22,835 bases of DNA from Bdellovibrio sp. GTDB taxonomy: Bacteria; Bdellovibrionota; Bdellovibrionia; Bdellovibrionales; Bdellovibrionaceae. The DNA lies in contig JAHRXB010000291.1 of assembly GCA_019104905.1 (NCBI GenBank), positions 1 through 22,835 on the forward strand. The letters are read 5' to 3'. The notes beneath the pieces are model-generated. The model ran no database searches. It was given only the letters and a program-made list of their open reading frames with translations, and was not told the DNA's origin. The position numbers and the translations under genes are program-made. This document shows, one piece after another, positions 8,642 to 15,601 of this stretch (positions are counted from its first letter, which is position 1; each line of letters starts with the position of its first letter).

Positions 8642-9316
8642 TTAGAGGGGGGCGCCTTCTCGTAAATCCATTTCGGCAAGGGTTTGGGCACGTTCTAAGA
8701 GAAGAAGACTGTTGGTCAGAGCGTTGTCCTCGCTGGCTCCGAGTGTGCTTAAGGAGGGGAGTTGGGATCTTTTGGTGAGGATTTTATGAAGCTGATAGGA
8801 CAGCTTCAGGAAGAGGGGGGCCTTCTTTGACAGAGGAAGCTCCACGGGCATTGAGGGAACGGGAAGTGACGAAAGTTTGAAGTTTGAACTCTTTGTATCT
8901 GCGTCCATAAGCTCAGTCAGACTGATGATAGAGTGGGGCTTCTTGTGGCGGATACAGTTTTCGAGTTCCTCCAGAGTGGGCACATCAAGAAAAAGATGAA
9001 AACGTCGTTGGTGCTGCTCTTGTTGAGTCAAAAAGTATTCAAAACGTTTTTTTCTTTCCTGAGAGTTATTCCAAGGCAGATGGAGGGTGAAAACCTCATA
9101 CCCATGTTCGGCTAAAAATGACGTATAGAGGTTCCAATAAGAACTAAAATAGAAAATGGATCGAGGGCCGGTGACGAACAAAAGTGGCCAGCGGGTCAAC
9201 AGGCAGTTCGGTTTAAGTTCAAAGGGGATGTCCTTGCGGGATCTTGCTCTATTAGAAAATATCGCAAGACCCAAGGTGAAAACGACGAGACAAAGGATGA
9301 ATAAAATAACGTCCAC
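8642..9316 (-). CDS. Membrane-anchored protein, partial alpha/beta-hydrolase resemblance
   Basis: Not recognised with certainty. The 224-residue product starts with a hydrophobic anchor (residues 3-20, no cleavage site seen) and then a basic stretch. Residues 43-83 (PLLFVTGPRSIFYFSSYW, LAEHGYEVFTLHLPW) resemble the first strands of an alpha/beta-hydrolase, where an HG oxyanion motif is usual, here replaced by TG. No GxSxG nucleophile elbow or catalytic His follows; the remainder is a Leu/Ser/Pro-rich region and a C-terminal helix (LTNSLLLLERAQTLAEM). So it is either a truncated, non-catalytic relative or an unrelated protein. Start is GTG 9316, only 7 bases after the stop of the upstream barrel gene, suggesting co-transcription. 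Confidence 0.7.
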   Translation of the reverse strand: MDVILFILCLVVFTLGLAIFSNRARSRKDIPFELKPNCLLTRWPLLFVTGPRSIFYFSSYWNLYTSFLAEHGYEVFTLHLPWNNSQERKKRFEYFLTQQEQHQRRFHLFLDVPTLEELENCIRHKKPHSIISLTELMDADTKSSNFKLSSLPVPSMPVELPLSKKAPLFLKLSYQLHKILTKRSQLPSLSTLGASEDNALTNSLLLLERAQTLAEMDLREGAPL

Positions 9317-9323
9317 TTCTCGA

Positions 9324-9983
9324 TTATAAAGAAGTGTTCAGTCGAAATGCAAAGTCAAAGGAGTTCTTATCGGCAGTGCGGTTGACGACGGCCGTGCGAG
9401 CACTGACCTCGGCGCCTAAAGAAAGATTTTTATGAACTTGGGCCATAAAGCCCGTAGAGACGACTAAAGAAGGAGTGGTGTCATCCACATTGATATTTCG
9501 AGTGGGGTCTGAGAATTTCAGGAAACGATTTGAAAGGCCTGAACTGATGGAGTAGGCCCAGATGCTTTCGAGCTTGTTTGTATATCCCAACTTCAAATCA
9601 AATTCCCGCAAGGTCATCTCTTCAGAGCCGGAAGAAGTGAGCCCGTAGTTTCGGAAGACTCCTTCTGAGTACCAGTTCGGAGAAAAAAGATCCATTCCTA
9701 GAGAGAGTTGGATGCCATTGGCGTGGCGATTGAAATTTTGTTTTTCGGCTGCGATGTTCGTAAAGGAATTCACATAGCCGATTCCCGCATGCAGGCGCAC
9801 CTCATCGAAAGAGCTGCTTTGTTTCTGGGTCAGATTTTTCTTTTTAGCGCTTAATTCGTTGAGGAGATCATCATAACTGACCTCCTGATAGTCGGCGGAC
9901 TCATTTGCAGCCTGGACCAAGGTTGGAGTTGTAAAGAGAGAGAAAGCGATCAAAACGAATTGGATTGTTTTAACTGTTTGCAT
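9324..9983 (-). CDS. Exported outer-membrane beta-barrel-like protein
   Basis: 219 residues with a clear Sec signal peptide (basic MQTVKT, hydrophobic IQFVLIAFSLFTT, cleavage likely after LVQA at 25). Next comes a short acidic/helical segment (about 30-58, DDLLNELSAKKKNLTQK), then about 160 residues of alternating polar/hydrophobic strands (RLHAGIGYVNSF, IQLSLGMDLFS, FDLKLGYTN, LSLGAEVSARTAV, FDFAFRLNTSL) typical of a small outer-membrane barrel. The function is unknown. It heads a likely three-gene minus-strand unit with the hydrolase-like and Yip1-like genes. There is no Shine-Dalgarno; an extended -10-like element ends 6 bases before the ATG. The final residue is Leu rather than the usual Phe. 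Confidence 0.82.
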   Translation of the reverse strand: MQTVKTIQFVLIAFSLFTTPTLVQAANESADYQEVSYDDLLNELSAKKKNLTQKQSSSFDEVRLHAGIGYVNSFTNIAAEKQNFNRHANGIQLSLGMDLFSPNWYSEGVFRNYGLTSSGSEEMTLREFDLKLGYTNKLESIWAYSISSGLSNRFLKFSDPTRNINVDDTTPSLVVSTGFMAQVHKNLSLGAEVSARTAVVNRTADKNSFDFAFRLNTSL

Positions 9984-10002
9984 GTCTTGATTCTAGCAAG
10001 AC
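9984..10002 (-). promoter_or_regulatory. Extended -10-like element within an inverted repeat
   Basis: Directly before the barrel gene's ATG, the minus strand reads TGC TAGAAT CAAGAC then ATG. TGnTAGAAT fits an extended -10 (5 of 6 in the hexamer). The +1 would fall on or next to the ATG. The -10 occupies the loop of a 6-bp inverted repeat (GTCTTG/CAAGAC, 9984-9989 with 9997-10002). No good -35 is visible at 17 bases, which fits an extended -10 promoter but is not proof. Confidence 0.35.
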
Positions 10003-10062
10003 TTTGTCACTTTTCATAAAATCATCTTTCGTTCTAGACCTCATTTTTGGCAAACTAAGAGT

Positions 10063-10503
10063 ATGTTTTCTTTTTTTCATAAACGTCACAACTGCTTCTG
10101 CGCCTTCTGTAAAACCCCGCGGCGTATTTATCGTAAGAAAAACATTTCGTTTATGAATCTTATCGCCAGTGCGCTGGCGTCAGTGGTGCTGATGTTCGCA
10201 ATCTGGCAGCAGTACGATCCGCGTGTGATGATTGTTTTTGTTGTGTGTTTGGCGATTTCAGAAGTCTTCGTCAAGATTCGCTGGAGACTTTCTGTCGTGT
10301 GCCGTCAGTGTGGCTTTGATCCCGTGCTTTATTTGAAGCAGCCCGAAGCGGCCGCTCAGAAGGTTAAAGAGCAGTTGGAGGCGCGGAAGCAAGATCCTAA
10401 GTATCTTTTGGCTAAGCCGCTTAATTTGCCTGCGATTCCTGCGGAAAAAGCGAAGGCTCTTCAAGATAAGGGAAAAGGGCGTTTGGTCTCTCGGTCTATA
10501 TGA
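10063..10503 (+). CDS. Small membrane protein with split CxxC pairs
   Basis: Not recognised. The 146-residue product has a CxxC at residues 13-16 (CAFC) within a basic N-terminus, two hydrophobic segments (about 29-48 and 55-72) forming a hairpin, then a second CxxC at 80-83 (CRQCGFDP), and a charged Lys/Ala/Glu-rich C-terminal tail (about 95-146). Both cysteine pairs fall on the same, presumably cytoplasmic, side if the hairpin spans the membrane, so they could jointly hold a zinc or iron. This geometry is an inference. It diverges from the barrel gene at 9983 across a 79-base gap. Only a poor Shine-Dalgarno (AAGAG immediately before the ATG) is seen. Confidence 0.75.
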   Translation: MFSFFHKRHNCFCAFCKTPRRIYRKKNISFMNLIASALASVVLMFAIWQQYDPRVMIVFVVCLAISEVFVKIRWRLSVVCRQCGFDPVLYLKQPEAAAQKVKEQLEARKQDPKYLLAKPLNLPAIPAEKAKALQDKGKGRLVSRSI

Positions 10504-10523
10504 TCTAATGATTGCCATCAGAG

Positions 10524-10547
10524 CCCCTTTGTGACAATTTAAGGGGG
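10524..10547 (+). promoter_or_regulatory. Hairpin covering the ribosome binding site
   Basis: CCCCTT (10524-10529) can pair with AAGGGG (10541-10546) across an 11-base loop. The right arm is the Shine-Dalgarno of the glycosyltransferase gene (AAGGGGG, two bases from ATG 10549). Folding would hide the ribosome binding site. There is no T run, so it is not a terminator. Confidence 0.4.
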
Positions 10548-10548
10548 C

Positions 10549-11244
10549 ATGAAAACACTGATCGTGATCCCTACCTACAACGAAAAAGAAAACATTCAGG
10601 CGATTGTGCCTGCTGTTTTTGCACAAAATCTTGGCGTTGAAATTTTGGTTGTTGATGATAACTCTCCAGATGGGACCGGGGCCATTGTTCGTGAAATGCA
10701 AAAGAACCTTCCGCAGCTTCATTTGTTGTCTCGTCCCGGTAAGCAGGGCTTGGGTAAGGCTTATATCGCAGGTTTTCGTTGGGGAATGGATCATGGTTTT
10801 GACGCTATCACGGAAATGGATGCTGACTTTTCCCATCGTCCCGAAGACCTAGGGCCTTTGCTTAAAAAGCTTGAGACCCATGATTTTGCAGTGGGCTCTC
10901 GCTATGTTGAAGGTGGGCGCACGGTGAACTGGGGACTTTTGCGTAAGATCATCTCTCGTGGTGGCGGGATTTATGCACGTTTGATTTTAGGTTTTCCACT
11001 GAATGATTGGACGGGAGGTTTTAATGCCTGGAAGAAGGAAGTTCTTCACGGCATCGATCTCTCCACTGTCGAATCCAACGGCTATAGTTTTCAAATCGAA
11101 TTAAAGTACAAAGCATTGAAAAAGGGCTTCAAAGGGGCCGAGTCTCCCATTGTTTTTGAAGATCGCCGTGTCGGCCAAAGCAAGATGTCCCTGAAGATTG
11201 TCATTGAGGCTTTCTATCGTGTTTGGCTTATGCGTTTTAAATAG
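10549..11244 (+). CDS. Polyprenol-phosphate mannosyltransferase-like GT2 glycosyltransferase
   Basis: GT-A fold family 2 glycosyltransferase of the dolichol/polyprenol-monophosphate mannose synthase type, expected to move mannose (or another hexose) from a nucleotide sugar to a lipid-phosphate carrier on the inner membrane's cytoplasmic face. Motifs in order: PTYNE (8-12), DDNSPDGT (36-43), GLGKAYIAGF, the metal-binding DAD at 91-93 (EMDADFSH), GSRYVEGG (116-123), DWTGGFNAW, NGYSFQIE (178-184) and EDRRVGQSKM (204-213). Its 231 residues match single-domain enzymes (human DPM1, mycobacterial Ppm1 D2) with no C-terminal TM segments, so membrane contact would be peripheral. Shine-Dalgarno AAGGGGG precedes the ATG inside a hairpin. 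The 3' end overlaps the next gene. Confidence 0.92.
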   Translation: MKTLIVIPTYNEKENIQAIVPAVFAQNLGVEILVVDDNSPDGTGAIVREMQKNLPQLHLLSRPGKQGLGKAYIAGFRWGMDHGFDAITEMDADFSHRPEDLGPLLKKLETHDFAVGSRYVEGGRTVNWGLLRKIISRGGGIYARLILGFPLNDWTGGFNAWKKEVLHGIDLSTVESNGYSFQIELKYKALKKGFKGAESPIVFEDRRVGQSKMSLKIVIEAFYRVWLMRFK

Positions 11245-12067
11245 AGGACTCTTCGTCCTTCTTATTTCTCTCCTATTTCCTTTAATTACTTGGGCGCAGG
11301 CTCAGCAGGCTACGATCATGCAAGACGGTGCCTTGATTTATCAGGACGCGGACTTTGATGCTCCGGTGATCGATACTTTGAAGCGGGGACAGGTTCACAG
11401 TATTTCAAAAGGAAAAAAAGGTCCCTTTTATAAGATTCGCGTGAAGCCAGGAATAGTGGGATGGATTGCGGATACCGATATTAGATTGGGCGTTGTGAAG
11501 ATTGCTCCGACAGAGAAAAGCGAGGGCCGTCTCGAAAAAAAGGAAACGCGTAAAAAACCTTTCTTTGCCACTCGCTATCGTGGACCCACTTTGGATTTTA
11601 TCAATTATACCGAAGATACTTTGGGGCAAGAACGTTCGGAGTTCATGACGTTCTTTGGTGTGAAGTTTAACGGCTACAACACCTTGTTCGACGGCGAGAT
11701 CTATACGGACGGCAATATTCTTTTTTCTTTTACTGCTCCGAAATACTACTCGGATGTGACTAAGAAAAGCGCGGATGGCTTTATTGTGATGGCCGACTTT
11801 TTGATGCAAACCGTTTTGCCGCAAAGTAAAACCATGCTTTTCTATTATGGCTTTGGGCCGATGTTTAAGTACTCTCACTTCACCATTGAGGTCCCCAGCG
11901 GTGCAAAGTCCGTAAGCTACGCCGCGGATGATATGACTTTGGGGGCTCTTTTTGATCTGGGGCTTGCCTTTCGCTTCGATCGACTTTCTGTCAGAGCCGA
12001 CGCTAAATACTACTGGGAACGAACCAGATACTATGGTTTTGGCCTGAATCTGGGCTGGGAATTTTAG
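11219..12067 (+). CDS. Exported SH3b-domain plus beta-barrel envelope protein
   Basis: 282-residue exported protein. A hydrophobic signal peptide (core LFVLLISLLFPLI) has likely cleavage after TWAQA near residue 27. Residues about 31-90 form a bacterial SH3-type domain (IMQDGALIYQDADFDAPVIDT, LKRGQVHSISK, GPFYKIRV, GWIADTDI), a fold that often binds cell-wall peptides. A basic linker leads into about 170 residues of amphipathic strands ending in the classic outer-membrane signature GFGLNLGWEF with C-terminal Phe. I chose GTG 11219 because GAGG lies 9 bases upstream and it gives a sensible signal peptide; TTG 11198 is also open. The start lies inside the glycosyltransferase gene (26-base overlap), so translation is probably coupled. 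Its function is unknown; it may tie the outer membrane to peptidoglycan. Confidence 0.82.
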   Translation: MFGLCVLNRGLFVLLISLLFPLITWAQAQQATIMQDGALIYQDADFDAPVIDTLKRGQVHSISKGKKGPFYKIRVKPGIVGWIADTDIRLGVVKIAPTEKSEGRLEKKETRKKPFFATRYRGPTLDFINYTEDTLGQERSEFMTFFGVKFNGYNTLFDGEIYTDGNILFSFTAPKYYSDVTKKSADGFIVMADFLMQTVLPQSKTMLFYYGFGPMFKYSHFTIEVPSGAKSVSYAADDMTLGALFDLGLAFRFDRLSVRADAKYYWERTRYYGFGLNLGWEF

Positions 12068-12152
12068 TCGTCATAAAATCCACATGAAGCACCGCATTGC
12101 AAATAGGTACGGCGTACCCTCTGTGGTATCCGTTTCTGGCTGGGGGCTTTGG

Positions 12153-12734
12153 GTGAAAATTATTTTTCTTTCTGTTTTGTCGGTTCTTTTTTCTGCGGTG
12201 TGCTTTGCTGGAGATATTGAGCCTGTCTTTGAGGCGTTGAAGTCGTCTGCGGTCAATTATGAGCCGGATGGGGCGGTTTGTGAGCAAGTAGCCCGTCTGC
12301 GTCTTCAAGAGGACTATCCAGATAAAGACTTTCTTTTGGCGACGGGGATTGAGTACAGCACGGGCGGGCAAACGCTGGGAGAGCTGGATCTTGTTGTTAT
12401 CAACCGGACGACTCAAAAAGTGGCCTTGGTGATGGAAGTGAAGTGCTGGAAGAACTATGGGCAGGCTCTTGATAAGGCCAAGGCGCAAAGAGATCGTTTT
12501 ATATGGAACTTAACCAAGTACCCACAGCAAATTCGCTTCACAACATATAGCGATTTACATTTACGCCCTGAGCAATTTGAGGGGAATGCGACCGTTTTTC
12601 GCTCTTTGTCTCATGCCGGTGGCATTCGTCATGGGTTTGATATGGAGCTGGGGTTCAATCTTTCTGAGTTGAGAGATCTTCGAATGAAGTTGCTCAAATG
12701 CCAAGCTTGGGGAGGCTGTCCTCGCCCTGAATAG
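12153..12734 (+). CDS. Exported protein with PD-(D/E)XK nuclease-like signature
   Basis: From GTG 12153 the 193-residue product opens with a textbook Sec signal peptide (MKIIFLSVLSVLFSAVCFA, cleavage before GD). ATG 12084 is in frame and would add 23 residues in front, giving a poor signal; neither has a strong Shine-Dalgarno. The mature part carries a PD-(D/E)XK-type active site: Asp79 in GELDLVVI, then Glu95-x-Lys97 in LVMEVKCW, an upstream helix Glu44 (CEQVARLRL) and a downstream helix with KAKAQRDRF. Four cysteines remain after cleavage, an even number suited to disulfides outside the cytoplasm. The fold call comes from motif spacing only; it could be a non-catalytic relative. Its substrate is unknown; DNA or RNA outside the cytoplasm is the inference. 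Confidence 0.72.
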   Translation: MKIIFLSVLSVLFSAVCFAGDIEPVFEALKSSAVNYEPDGAVCEQVARLRLQEDYPDKDFLLATGIEYSTGGQTLGELDLVVINRTTQKVALVMEVKCWKNYGQALDKAKAQRDRFIWNLTKYPQQIRFTTYSDLHLRPEQFEGNATVFRSLSHAGGIRHGFDMELGFNLSELRDLRMKLLKCQAWGGCPRPE

Positions 12735-12757
12735 AGCGTGACATAAGCGGGGTCCTC

Positions 12758-14635
12758 ATGCAAATTCCCTCTATGTCTATCCAAGTTTTACCTCCCGAAG
12801 TCGTCGATCAAATTGCTGCCGGTGAAGTGGTTGAACGTCCCGCGCATCTTGTTAAGGAACTTGTTGAAAATAGTATTGATGCTGGCTCCACGCGTGTGCA
12901 TGTTGAGTTTTTTGACGGGGGTCGCATCGTTAAAGTGATCGACAATGGTAAGGGGATGGCTCCAGAAGATCTTCCCAAGGCCCTGGAACGATTTGCGACA
13001 AGTAAAATTTCAAAAACAGATGATCTTTGGAGGCTTCGCACTTTTGGCTTTCGCGGGGAAGCGTTGGCAAGTATCGCCGCCGTCAGTAAGTTGACCTTGA
13101 CGTCCCGTCGTGAGGGAGATGAACAGGCCCATCAGCTTGTCAGTGAGTATGGACGTAAAAAAGAGATCGACAAAGTCGGTGGTTCGTTAGGGACCACGAT
13201 CCTTATTGAAAATCTTTTTGATAATACTCCGGCGCGCTTGAAGTTTTTAAAATCCGACGCAGCTGAAAATACCGCGATCAAGACGACGTTAAGAGCTATG
13301 GCCTTATCTCATTACGACGTGGAGTTTCGTATTCAGGAAAATGGCAAGCTGGTCAGTTTTTGGCCCGCTTGTAAGAATCGTAAAGATCGTGTTGAGCAGA
13401 TTTTGGAAATCAAACCACTCTTTGTTGGCGAGGCCTCTCGCGACAATGTGCGAGCCTATGCGGTCTTTGCCGATCCTCACAATGTGGCGAAAACAGCAAA
13501 AAATATTTGGTTGTTCGCGCAGAATCGTTGGATTCAAGATCGCAGTTTGCAAGCGGCCGTCAATGAGGCTTATCGCAATCTTTTGATGCATGGAGAATAC
13601 CCCATTGCTGTTGTCTGGGTGGAAACAGATCCTGATTGTGTGGATGTGAATATTCATCCGACGAAGTCGCAGGTGAAATTTCAAGAGCCTTCATTGGCGT
13701 TTCGTGCCGTGGCGGCCGCCTTGCGGGGGACTTTAGAGCAAGCCCCTTGGTTGGCGGAAGATCAGCGTCCCAGAGGCCCACAGCCGCTGTCAGATGTATC
13801 TCCTCAAGATTATTCCTCCACGAAGGGTTTGCCGAATTTTGCTGAAACGGTGACTCCGAAAGAAAACCTGGCATTCCAGGATTCCTCGCTTCAGGTGACG
13901 CAGTTTCAGAAAAAAGATTTTAGTTTCCCCACCTCGACAGTGAATCAGCCGAAAGTGGACTATCAGACTTTGGCGGCATCTGCCGAGGCAAGGGAGTCAT
14001 TGCGTCCTTCGCAGGCTTCTGAATCTCCGGAGCCTGAGGCGCCGCGAGGTTACTGGTCCTCGCTGGAGGTTTTAGGACAAGCCAATCTGACTTATATTGT
14101 GACTCAAGGACGGGATAAGATTGTCTTCGTTGATCAGCACGCCGCCCATGAGCGCGTGGTCTTTGAGAAATTAATGACGGCGTGGAAGGGGGGCAAGGTT
14201 GATGTGCAAGACTTCTTGTTCCCATTGGCAGTCGATATGTCTCCTGAAAAAGTCGAAGCTCTTTTGGGAATTGCCAAAGAGATAGAACGCTTGGGTGTTC
14301 ACATTGAATCATTGGGTCCTGGCACCGTTGGTGTGAAGGCGGCTCCGTTGATGATCAAAGAAGCCATTCTCAGTTCTGTATTAGATAAAATGGCGACCGA
14401 GATCGTTGATCAAGGCGGAAGTTATTCTTTAGAGCGCGTGGTGGGAGATATTTGCGCCACGATGGCCTGTCATTCCGTGGTCAGAGCTGGACAAGCTTTG
14501 GGGCTTGAACAAATGAAAAGTCTTTTGCGGGACATGGACCTGTTTCCCCTGTCGAGCTTCTGTCCCCATGGGCGACCTGTCAGTGTGGAGTATCCCTTTT
14601 ACAAACTCGAGAAAGATTTCGGCCGAATCGTCTAA
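12758..14635 (+). CDS. mutL: DNA mismatch repair protein MutL (endonuclease type)
   Basis: Mismatch-repair ATPase linking MutS to strand removal. The N-terminal GHKL domain shows LVKELVENSIDAG (catalytic Glu34, Asn38), DNGKGM (62-67), FRGEALASI and the GTTILIENLFDNTPAR loop. After a Pro/Ser/Gln-rich linker (about 340-430) the C-terminal domain carries DQHAAHERVVFE (from Asp459), which fits the DQHA(X)2E(X)4E metal site, plus ACHSVVRAG (Cys571) and CPHGRPV (from Cys602). Together these mark a MutL with its own nicking activity, as in bacteria lacking MutH. ATG 12758 has a GGGG-type signal 6 bases upstream; ATG 12773 (MSIQVLPP) aligns better with E. coli and is an alternative. The stop overlaps miaA (TAATG). 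Confidence 0.96.
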   Translation: MQIPSMSIQVLPPEVVDQIAAGEVVERPAHLVKELVENSIDAGSTRVHVEFFDGGRIVKVIDNGKGMAPEDLPKALERFATSKISKTDDLWRLRTFGFRGEALASIAAVSKLTLTSRREGDEQAHQLVSEYGRKKEIDKVGGSLGTTILIENLFDNTPARLKFLKSDAAENTAIKTTLRAMALSHYDVEFRIQENGKLVSFWPACKNRKDRVEQILEIKPLFVGEASRDNVRAYAVFADPHNVAKTAKNIWLFAQNRWIQDRSLQAAVNEAYRNLLMHGEYPIAVVWVETDPDCVDVNIHPTKSQVKFQEPSLAFRAVAAALRGTLEQAPWLAEDQRPRGPQPLSDVSPQDYSSTKGLPNFAETVTPKENLAFQDSSLQVTQFQKKDFSFPTSTVNQPKVDYQTLAASAEARESLRPSQASESPEPEAPRGYWSSLEVLGQANLTYIVTQGRDKIVFVDQHAAHERVVFEKLMTAWKGGKVDVQDFLFPLAVDMSPEKVEALLGIAKEIERLGVHIESLGPGTVGVKAAPLMIKEAILSSVLDKMATEIVDQGGSYSLERVVGDICATMACHSVVRAGQALGLEQMKSLLRDMDLFPLSSFCPHGRPVSVEYPFYKLEKDFGRIV

Positions 14636-15567
14636 TGAAAAATCCGCGTAAACCTGTGATCTTTGTTGTCGGCGCCACAGCCACTGGGAAATCCGAGTGG
14701 GCGCTGCGCTTGGCGCAAGAGTTTCGGGGTGTCATCATCAACTGCGATTCCGTTCAGATTTACAAGAAATTGGATATTGGTGCCGCGAAACCCAGCCAAG
14801 AAGAGCAGGGTTTGGTTCCGCACTATTTGTTGGACTACGTGAGTCCTCCTCAAGAGATGACGGCGGGTCAATACTGTCGGGATTTTTTTGAATGTATGGA
14901 GAAAATTCCTGAGGGCACTCCTGTGTTTGTTGTGGGTGGTACGGGATTCTATTTTATGGCGATTGAAAAGGGGATGTACCCTGTTTTGCCCGTGCCTTTA
15001 GAGGTTCAAAAAGAGGTCGAAGAAGAGTTGGCGTCTCCAGGGGGGGCGGAACGTCTACATCGCGAGCTTTTGGAAAAAGATCCCGAGTATGGAGCTAAGA
15101 TTCACGTGGCGGACCACTATCGTATTGGACGTGCCATTGAGTTGCTCCGCAGTCATAAAAAAAGCGTGACCCAAATACAAAAAGAGTTTGCAGAGTCTCG
15201 AAGTGAGTTCCCGTATCCTTTGTTGAAGATAGGTCCGTCATGGGATCGTGATGAGTTGAAAGAACGTATCCGGTTGCGCACGGAGAAAATGCTGAAGGCG
15301 GGTTTGGTAGAGGAAGTGCAGGGGCTTCTCGACCAAGGTTTGGAATCGTGGGCCCCCTTGAGCAGTGTGGGCTACAAAGAGACGATTTCATTTCTCAAGG
15401 GCGAAATGCATCGGGAACAGCTTGTTGAGGAGATCGCGAAAAACACTCGGCAACTGGCTAAAAGGCAAAGAACCTGGTTTCAAAGAGATAAAGACATTCA
15501 TTGGTTTTCGGGTCGGGATGGTTTTTTAGAAGCTCGAGATTTGGTCGAGAAATTTCTCATCCCTTGA
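14635..15567 (+). CDS. miaA: tRNA dimethylallyltransferase
   Basis: Transfers a dimethylallyl group from DMAPP to N6 of A37 in tRNAs reading UNN codons. The 310-residue protein has the P-loop GATATGKS (13-20), the DSVQIYKKLDIGAAKP substrate-binding block, GGTGFYF, the SVGYKE segment and the basic TRQLAKRQRTWFQRD tRNA-contact motif. Its ATG shares the A of the mutL stop, so it is coupled to mutL, a pairing also found in enterobacteria. The stop is followed by a small hairpin and yicC 34 bases later. Confidence 0.96.
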   Translation: MKNPRKPVIFVVGATATGKSEWALRLAQEFRGVIINCDSVQIYKKLDIGAAKPSQEEQGLVPHYLLDYVSPPQEMTAGQYCRDFFECMEKIPEGTPVFVVGGTGFYFMAIEKGMYPVLPVPLEVQKEVEEELASPGGAERLHRELLEKDPEYGAKIHVADHYRIGRAIELLRSHKKSVTQIQKEFAESRSEFPYPLLKIGPSWDRDELKERIRLRTEKMLKAGLVEEVQGLLDQGLESWAPLSSVGYKETISFLKGEMHREQLVEEIAKNTRQLAKRQRTWFQRDKDIHWFSGRDGFLEARDLVEKFLIP

Positions 15568-15601
15568 CCCTATTCGGGGTCAGTTTCAAAATGGAGATAT
15601 T

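Noticed and set aside
15565..15582. Hairpin TGACCC/GGGTCA after miaA as a terminator
   Set aside because: The stem is only 6 bp, overlaps the miaA stop and has no T run; yicC follows within 34 bases, so transcription probably continues.
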